Below the pieces are notes generated by a model. It saw only the letters and a list, made by a program, of their open reading frames with translations, had not been told where the DNA came from and did not search any database. A stretch of 64,000 nt of DNA from Liolophura sinensis (lineage: Eukaryota > Mollusca > Polyplacophora > Chitonida > Chitonidae), in NCBI RefSeq assembly GCF_032854445.1, contig NC_088301.1, positions 27,884,402 to 27,948,401 of the forward strand, read 5' to 3'. This document shows, one piece after another, positions 35,101 through 44,100 of the stretch (the first letter of the stretch is position 1; each line of letters begins with the position of its first letter). Made by a program: the position numbers and the translations under genes.

Positions 35101-38100
35101 CAAGGAGGTACATTACACACACCCTAAGGCTTCCTTTGTCATCATATGACTGAAAAATTGTTGAGCACGACTTTACACCCCAAGCACTCACTCACTCACT
35201 CCCTCCCTCAAAGCTGATGTGCTGTAATGCTGCAGTAATTCCGTCTTCATATCACCTACATGTGGTCATTTATGAGTGATAAAACCCATAATTATATTTG
35301 GATATTTGGATTGAAAACAGGAAGATTTATACCATTAAACAGTCAATAGACAACTTGCTTGAGAGTCTTTACTTTAATTTGTTGAATAATAAACAGAAGA
35401 AAGTGTAAGCAGTTATTGTGAAAAAAGGTGATTGTATTTGGAAAGAGCAGCCAAGTCGAAAATTCAACGTTTTGTGACGTTTAAATGCTGTCCGAATGGA
35501 TGTGTCCATTACATTTGTGTTGATTGTTAAGTCTTTATTTTTCCTGCATGATGAGGTGATTCAGATATGAATTTGGATCACAGGAAACCTTTTTGTCGTT
35601 GTGTACAGTTATGACACCCTGAGGATAGTACGGGCGCCAGAGTCCTGAGTGATTAATGTGGAGTCTGGGCTAGGCTCAAGGACACCCAGTCTCAGCTACC
35701 ATTGTCTGTGAAGCCCTAACATATTAATCTAGCCTTTCCAGGCCATAACCTAGTATATACACCGATAAAAAGGTGTAAATGGTGACAGGTGTTTAACTTA
35801 ATATATAAAACAGATCAAAAGCAACTTTGCCATGCACCATAAGACTATAAAAGCCTTGGGGCCATGGGAAGTCACAGTACTTCATTGAAGTTTTGCATAC
35901 ATTCATTCAGTTTGCATTATCGTATAGGTGAGCTCTTTGGTAGCCTGGTTAAAAAGTTTTCTTTGTAAAATTAATTATAAAGCTACCATGTACGTTATTA
36001 TTAAAACCTATTAAAAATCTTGTCCGTGTCTGAGTTACTCATTTTGCCTGATTCTGAGATTTAAGTGGCAATTTGAGATTTTTTCTATGTGAAAAATGTA
36101 AGTTTCATCTCCTAATAAAATATTTAATGACTCTAAAAATGCAAATTTGTGGACAAATACAGAATTCATGTAAAAAGTACATATATTTGGAGATGTAATT
36201 AGTTTTGCATTATGCATTTAAAGGGTTTTCTAATGGCCATATTTATACATTGAACCAACAGAGACAGGGTACTTAGATATGACTGCTGTTTAAATGTTGA
36301 CCCTTATGAATAATTAATTTTTTTCTTGTAAAAGATTTATTTTTAGTTTTTCTATATGATTAAAAATTATTTGGCATACGTCTAGATGCTGTTGACATAG
36401 TACCCGGCAAAATCCATAATGTATGGAGCGCTTTTGTCTTTTTCTTGCTGGTGCTGCACATTGAAGATTGGTCCTGATTGAAAACCTGCATCACAGCCAG
36501 TCATGTGATGTCTGGAAGCGGTGAGGTCATGTGACCAGCTGTGTCTGCACGGAAATCAATTCTTTGTTGTTGTCGTCATATGGTCATGTCGTCAAAGCTG
36601 GGCATGACATAATGTAGCGGTCTGGTCTGGTCATCGTGTCTGTATCAACGGCGGTGGTATTATCCGATATTGATTTTTGGAAAGGGAGGGGAGGGGTGTG
36701 AAGGGTGATAAATTGCGTCGAGGCTGTATGGGAAGATGGCAGCTCATCTTTGGGGCAGCCCAAGGCTTGATTTCGCCGGGTGAGACTGAACTGACACGCT
36801 TGGCTGCTTTTAGGACCATGGACTGGTACATGTAGCCGTTGGTGTGGAACCACCAAACTGGAGTCCTTCAGTAGGTCATTAAGTATCAGATCTTGGGGCT
36901 GGATTTGTACATGTCAGGGAGGCTGCTATTATCCTGGCTATTATCTGGGCTATGGGGTGTGACTCTTTCTCATGGTCATCTCCTCATGTAGCATTGTCTG
37001 TTTGCAAGTGTGCATGTCAGTGACTAAGCCTGTAAGCTAAACCTCTGGCCAGGGATGAGCACATGAAGCTTGAGTTACAGGATCAGTGTCTTATCTTGTT
37101 TTTCTCCGAGGTTTATACAGTATACATGTCTATTGTGTCTCATCTTGTTTTTCTCCGAGGTTTATACAGTATACATGTCTATTGTGTCTCATCTTGTTTT
37201 TCTCCGAGGGTTATACCCAATATGTATCTCTTGTGTCTCGTCTTGTTTTTCTCCGAAGTTTATACACTGTACGTGTTTCTTGTGTCTCATCTTGTTTTTC
37301 CCTGAGGTTTATACAGTATACATGTATCTTGTGTCTCATCTTGTTTTTCTCCGAGGTTTATACAGTATACATGTCTCTTGTGTCCCATCTTGTTTTTCTC
37401 CGAGGTTTATACAGTATACATGTCTCTTGTGTCTCATCTTGTTTTTTTCCGAGGTTTATACAGTATACATGTCTCTTGTGTCTCATCTTGTTTTTCTCCG
37501 AGGGTTATACCCTATAGCTGTCTCTTGTGTCTCATCTTGTTTTTCTCCGAGGTCTGTACCCTATACATGTCTCTCGTGTCTCATCTTGTTTTTCTCCGAG
37601 GTTTATACAGTATACATGTCTCTTGTGTCTCATCTTGTTTTTTTCCGAGGTTTATACAGTATACATGTCTCTTGTGTCTCATCTTGTTTTTCTCCGAGGT
37701 TTATACCCTATAGCTGTCTCTTATGTCTCATCTTGTTTTTTTCCGAGGTTTATACAGTATACATGTCTCTCGTGTCTCATCTTGTTTTTTTCCGAGGTTT
37801 ATACAGTATACATGTCTCTTGTGTCTCATCTTGTTTTTCTTTGAGGCTTATACCCTATACATGTCTCTCATGTCTCATCTTGTTTTTTTCCGAGGTTTAT
37901 TCAGTATACATATCTCTTGTGTCTCATCTTGTTTTTCTCCGAGGTTTATACAGTATACATGTCTCTCGTGTCTCATCTTGTTTTTTTTCTGAGGTTTATA
38001 CTCTATACATATCTCTTGGCAGACATTTTCTGCCTGATGTGCACATATATTAGTTATATGGTGTAGTTCTCAATCTCTCTAACATGTCCACTGTCTGGAG

Positions 38101-41100
38101 CTGCATGTAATAGCTGATATTAACTTTCCATTTTTGTGCATGGGAACTTCTCGTTTTTCCTATTCATTCCAGTGCCCTCTGAAAACTTTCCGTTTTTGTG
38201 GATGGGAATTTCTCGTTTTTCCTATTCATTCCAGTGCCCACTGAAAACTTTCTGTCTTTGTGCATGGGAATTTCTCGTTTTCCCTATTCATTTCAGTGCC
38301 CACTGAAATCCGTTTTAGTTTTTCTGACATCTCGTGGGTCACCAGTAAATGCAAAAAAAAAAAAAAAAAAAAAGAAAAAACAAAATGTTCACTGAATTAT
38401 GAACAGGTATAGTATCTGTATCAGTGTGGTTGAGGCTGCTCTGTGGCTCAAAAGCCAGAGTGGTATTCCTCAGTTTTCAGTGCTACATCCTGGTATTTGC
38501 AGTGAAACCAATTGTCAGTTTTGCCACTAATTGATCCGTGAAAAAACAAGCTATTTGAGCTCCCACCTCTGTTCCAGTGGTGGACATTGTTAATAGTTTT
38601 GTGTTCGTATTTTTGTGAGTATTTTTTTGCTAAAACAAATAATCACCTTACAACTTACTAGGATTTTGTAGAATTTATGAAAATATTTTTAGTGTTTTCA
38701 AATTAAAGAATATGATAACGTTTTCCATATTTTGATGTGATGTGCTAGAATTTTGGTATCTTCGCTACTCCAGCAAATTTACACGTAGATATGTGATTAT
38801 AAGATAAAAGTGAGATTTGGTTTATATAACACAATCATGCTGGCTTCCTCTTCTACTGTAAGTGAGAAGGTCTGCCAGCAACCTGTGGATGGTCGTGAGT
38901 TTGCCCCCGGTTTCCTCCCACCGTAATGCTGGCCGCCGGAGAAATATTCTTGATTACAGTGTAAAAGGCCAATAAAATAAATAAATAAATAAATAGAAAA
39001 AAGAAAGTCTGTTGTGAGTGATACTAGAATGTACTTTGCTATTATACTGTATTATATTCAACATTTTATCTGTTAGCCTGATAGAATCTTTATGTTAATA
39101 GAATGCGTGTGCATTATTTAACAGAATAATGTGCCACAAGAACAGAATACATTCTAGCATCATTCAAACCACAGGCTTTCTGTTAGATTCAACAGATAAT
39201 TTTATCTGAGAGTGGGGGCTGTTAAACGGTTGATGGATCGGGCTGAGAATTACACGTACGTTTCTAAAAATATACTTTACTGAAAGCCAACCCTTCAGTG
39301 TCAAAGAATATCGTAGGTTTTATGGTATTTTTTTGTCGTATAAGGCGAGTTATGCGTGCTGATCTCTGTAGGTTTCGCTTACTGTGCGCTCCATTTTACA
39401 AGGTGAAGAGCTGCTGACTCTGAACAGGGCCCAGTTTCACAATGATGTTGTACATTCAGTAATCGCACATATAGGACAATGGTATGGTAATAGCGATGTA
39501 CAAAATATTGTATGACAAGTAAATATGCGGGAAAAAAATGTTTTGCATCACTTTGTGAAATTGGACCCTGCTGTCTACTTGTGTCAGCATATGATCCATA
39601 CCACCCTCTGCGGAGGACGTTGGCTACATTTTGCTCAAATTTTTTCAAAAAAACGCACACAAAAAGAGCTCATATTCATAAACTTTTCATATTCCTGGTA
39701 TGATTATGTGCAGTTAAATCTGTTATTACTGAATCTGGAATTTTCATTTGGCTGTTTCTGTAAATCAGGGTTGTTTTGGTGGAAATCTGATCATTTTCTG
39801 TTTGCAGGAAAATGTGGTAGAAGGAAGAGTGCTGTGGAGTTACTGGAAGCCAGCAAGTCTCAGTATGTGAAGAGCAGTCATGTGTTAGAACAGAGACAAG
39901 GTCTAGGGCCAGGGGCAGATCATGAGCCAGTCTCGGCCAGGTGAGATTAAACATGGAAGTGAGATGTGACTAATAGGCTGACTTACACTCAACAAAAATT
40001 TAAACTCACGAAAGAGTGAGTGAGTGAGTGAGTGCTTGGGGTTTAACGTCATACTCAAGTTTTCAGTCATATGACGACGAAGGAATCCTTAGGGTGCGTG
40101 TAATGTACGTGTAATGTGCTTCCTTGTAGCAGGACAGATTTCCACCGCTCTTTTATCTAGTGCTGCTTCACTGTGACGACTTACCGAAGGCAATTAAGCC
40201 GCCCCGCCCAAGCCATTATACTGATACGGGTCAACCAGTCGTTGCACTATCCCCTTCATGCTGAACGCCAAGCGAGGAAGTTACAACTTCCTCTTTTAAA
40301 GTCTTAGGTGTGACTCGATCAAGGATTGATTCTGGATCTACCGGTCCCGAAGCGGACGCTCTACCAACTGTGCTATCTGGGCCGGTAACTCACAAAAGAA
40401 AAAAATGCTATGTTAAAATGATCTTTCATGAAACATGCCCCTAAAAATTCTTTATTTGTATACTGATTGATTTATTTTCCTCAAATCAAGCGTCCCATTT
40501 TCAAATGACCACTCCCAGTGAGTTTATTCACAAGTTGAGTTATTCATGTTGTGTGACATGAAGGATGACAATGTCCGTCATGCCTGACCAGTACATCATG
40601 GTCACTCCTTTACAGTTAGACAGTAATAGGACGCCCACAATGTGGAATTTTGTCGCTTGTCAACATGGCACAGATCAACTCATTGAGGCAGCGTGCCATT
40701 GGCTTGATCAATACGGGAATATCACTAACTCTTGGATGGTACGTGAGAAGGTCTGTCAGCAACCTGCGGATGGTCGTGGGTTTCCCCCGGGCTCTGCCCG
40801 GTTTCCACCCACCATAATGCTGACCGCCGTTGTATAAGTGAAATATTCTTGAGTACGGCGTAAAACACCAATCAAAAAAAAAAAAAAAAAAAAAAAACTC
40901 TTGGATGTGACTCATTCCACCATCAGTCACTTAAATACACGTTTCTGACAGACTGGGAGAACTGTAAACAGCCCACATGGCCGATGACCAAGTGTGACCA
41001 CACCCACTCAGGATTGCCACATGTGGCTTCAGCACCTCAAAGGTCAGCTCTGACTGGCGACATGAAACTGCTGATGAAACTGTTGGGCTACAAAACAGGC

Positions 41101-44100
41101 AGATTTCAGCCCAGACAGCTCGAAACTGCCTCAGGGAGGCCAGCCTCCGAGAATTGTATTTGGCCAGAAATAAACGGTACAAAGTTGAACAGTATGTGAT
41201 TTAATTGGCATGGCCTATTCAGCATGGCTTAATCACTTTGAATTTTGGAAATGCCTCGTTAATTCATCTGACCAACAATGCCGTAACAAGAAATGCTGTA
41301 TTTTTGTAAACATCAAGGGCGAGCACCACCAATAACGTGACTGTAAAAACAGAGATAAGCGATGCATATTTTATGTGCAGTGTTACTTAGGCCACTTGTA
41401 AACATTTATATTAAAAGTACTTAATGAATTCGGCCCTTTGTGGGAAGGTCTGTCAGCAACCTGCGAATGGTTGTGGGTTTCCGCCAGGCTCTGCTCGGTT
41501 TCCTCCCACCATAATGCTGGACGCCGTTGTATAAATGAAATATTCATGAGTACGGCGTAAAACACCAATCAAATAAATAAATAAATACTTAATGAATTAT
41601 TTTCACAAAGAAAACATCCAAAATCTTATAGAATCAGAGAGGAAGGCTGTCAACAACAGTTTTTGCAAAAGCGCGTATTGGCTTAATCCCATAATGAAAT
41701 TGGTGAAGTAGTGCACTGACTACCAAAGCGGCAAAGATTATAGATTTTTAAGGCTGGATTTAACATTAGTCATTGCTAAGGTAAGATTTCTCAGTAATAG
41801 TGTATTGCAGAAGATTCAGTTTCTCTGTAAGTAATTGTTGATTATTAAAACGAAATTTTACAGTAATTGATTGCCAAGATAAGAATGGAGCTGTGTTGTG
41901 GAGAGGAAGGTGTTGTGAGGCTGCTTCCTGACAGTTTGAGGAATGAGTTGTGTGGAGTCGGACCAAATGTGAGTTAAGAATGCCCCCTGTTAGGAACATT
42001 GCCTTCAGCTCCAGGTTACATCGGTTACTGCTGAGTGAGGCAATGCGTTGGCTCACAACAACTAATAATAGCCTTGTTAAACCCAGCTGATTTCTTGACA
42101 GCTCCGAAACTCTTTGATTGCAGGGTCTAAGCACGTCTGCATTAGTTTGCATTTACATGTACTGGTACATGCGTGCTTGCTTCTTCCAGCATAACCAGGC
42201 TCATCTTACTTTATAGTGCCGGTGTAAGGACGGGATGTGAGAAATGTATGTATCACGTAATGCTTTTAGAAATGAAGACAAATTTTACCAATGCCTTGTT
42301 GTTTTCAGGATATTCCCAAATTTGTATCATCCAAGACTTTGGTGGTGTAATATTCTTGATTTGTCTGTATCTAACAGATGCAGATATGGGTGCATACAAG
42401 ACTTTAGAATTTGGACATTTTGAAAGAATTTAAGAAGAAACTTTGAAAATGTTATAATTCATATTTAGGTATTTTTCTCCGAGAGGATGGTTTTTATGTC
42501 AGTAAGATATGGAAATCAGTCCTTGTGGTAATTAAGTCTGCAAGGCCGAGTGAGTATAGGGGATGTGTACTTGCAGTGGGGTAGATAAGGCATGTGGAGT
42601 GGTGCGTTAAGCAATACCAAATTTTTCGCCTGGGTAAGGTAATTGAAATTACACGCAGGTTTGTTTGCCTGCTGTCAGTCACCGAGTTGGGGCTGGTTAA
42701 AATTTCCATTCCAGTTTAAACATTATTTTATGCCAAGAAAAAATTATTAAGGGGATTTCTTCGAAAAGAATCCTTGGTTATTTGGACTTGTATCTCCAAC
42801 AGACGCAAGGGCTGTGCGTAGTATCTGAGGTTTGTTTAGACAGGTTCATAAACTGGTAAAAACTGGATTTTGAAGATAGTCCCTTGCAGCTTTTAGCCTT
42901 AAAAACATTGCTTTTCTGCAGGAAGCAACATATGTTCATAAAAAGTAGAATTTTATTTTTGGAATGGGATTAGGCTATTCCAAGTACATGCATGTCTGTG
43001 AAAATAAGCAAAGTTCATTGCAGGTCACCAGAGGGTATTCAGCACTGTGCATGAATTCAACACTGACTAGGCATCCGGTATTGCAGTGTGCATCGGAACA
43101 TTTATAGTTCACTGTGAGCAGGTGACTGAGATATCTACTCTGTTTCTTGGACAGAGAAATACAAACAGTTTCTTAACCTATCTTTGTGACATGGATAATG
43201 ACTGTCCGAGATGTTTCTGGGTATTGACTGTGGATGAATTGTAAGTTTGAGAGGATGCAGTTCATTTATTTTCCTTGTGGAGAGTTTTCCAAGACTACCT
43301 CTGAAAGTCAGTGGACATTGATCATGCTTTCTTCAGCCATGTTTTTTTTGTTTTTTAAGAGAAAAATATGTTCCTGCAGCCACTGCTATGTAGTTATAAT
43401 TGCAAGGTCTGTTAAATTTAAATATTTTTATTTGATTTATTTGATTGATGTTTTACGCTGTACTCAAGAATATTTCACTTCTACGACGGCGGCCAGCATT
43501 ATGGTGGAAGGAAACCGGGCAGAGCCTGGCGGAAACCCACGACCATCTGCAGGTTGCTGAGGCCTTCCCACTTATGGCCAGAGAGGAAGCCAGCATGAGC
43601 AGGACTAGACCTCACAGTGACCACATTGGTGAGAGACTCTTGGGTTATTACGCTGCACTAGCGTGCTAACCGACTGAGTCACGGAGGCCCCTTTTAACAT
43701 TTTAATTACAAGCAATAATCAAGTATTTAGTACTAGCCTGTAGTTAAAGACTGATTTTGTTCTACAGTTCCATCCTGAGTGGGGTAGGACATTTTAATAT
43801 CAGTGTCTTTTGGATACATAATAAATGAGGACTCACCCATGTACATATACACAGCATGAATTTCTCAAATAACGCTGAAATGAATGCCAGCAAAATATTT
43901 ACTATATTTTATTAACTCATTTATACAATATGCATGTATACATTTTTTCATGCGATAAACAAATCATCACACATGTGAAAGGGTGAATGAGCCCCCAGAT
44001 ACATCTGAATGTTTGACAGAGAAAGGAGTGTTAAATAAATCTACATGATACCCTAACCATATGCATCATTCTGCGCTCACTAATAACTGTAATGCCTAGA

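Larger units (their letters stand above)
23258..39807. other. FAM110 intron 1 (16.5 kb), rich in tandem arrays
   Basis: Contains five separate minisatellites (15, 44, 25, 49 and 62 bp units), two SINE families, a 470-bp foldback element, a 146-bp MITE and mononucleotide runs. No exon of another gene was recognised. Sequence between the repeats is AT-rich and featureless. Confidence 0.7.

Noticed and set aside
37070-38053. 327-codon open frame
   Set aside because: Entirely made of a 49-bp tandem repeat whose period keeps all three plus frames open; no domain or splice context.
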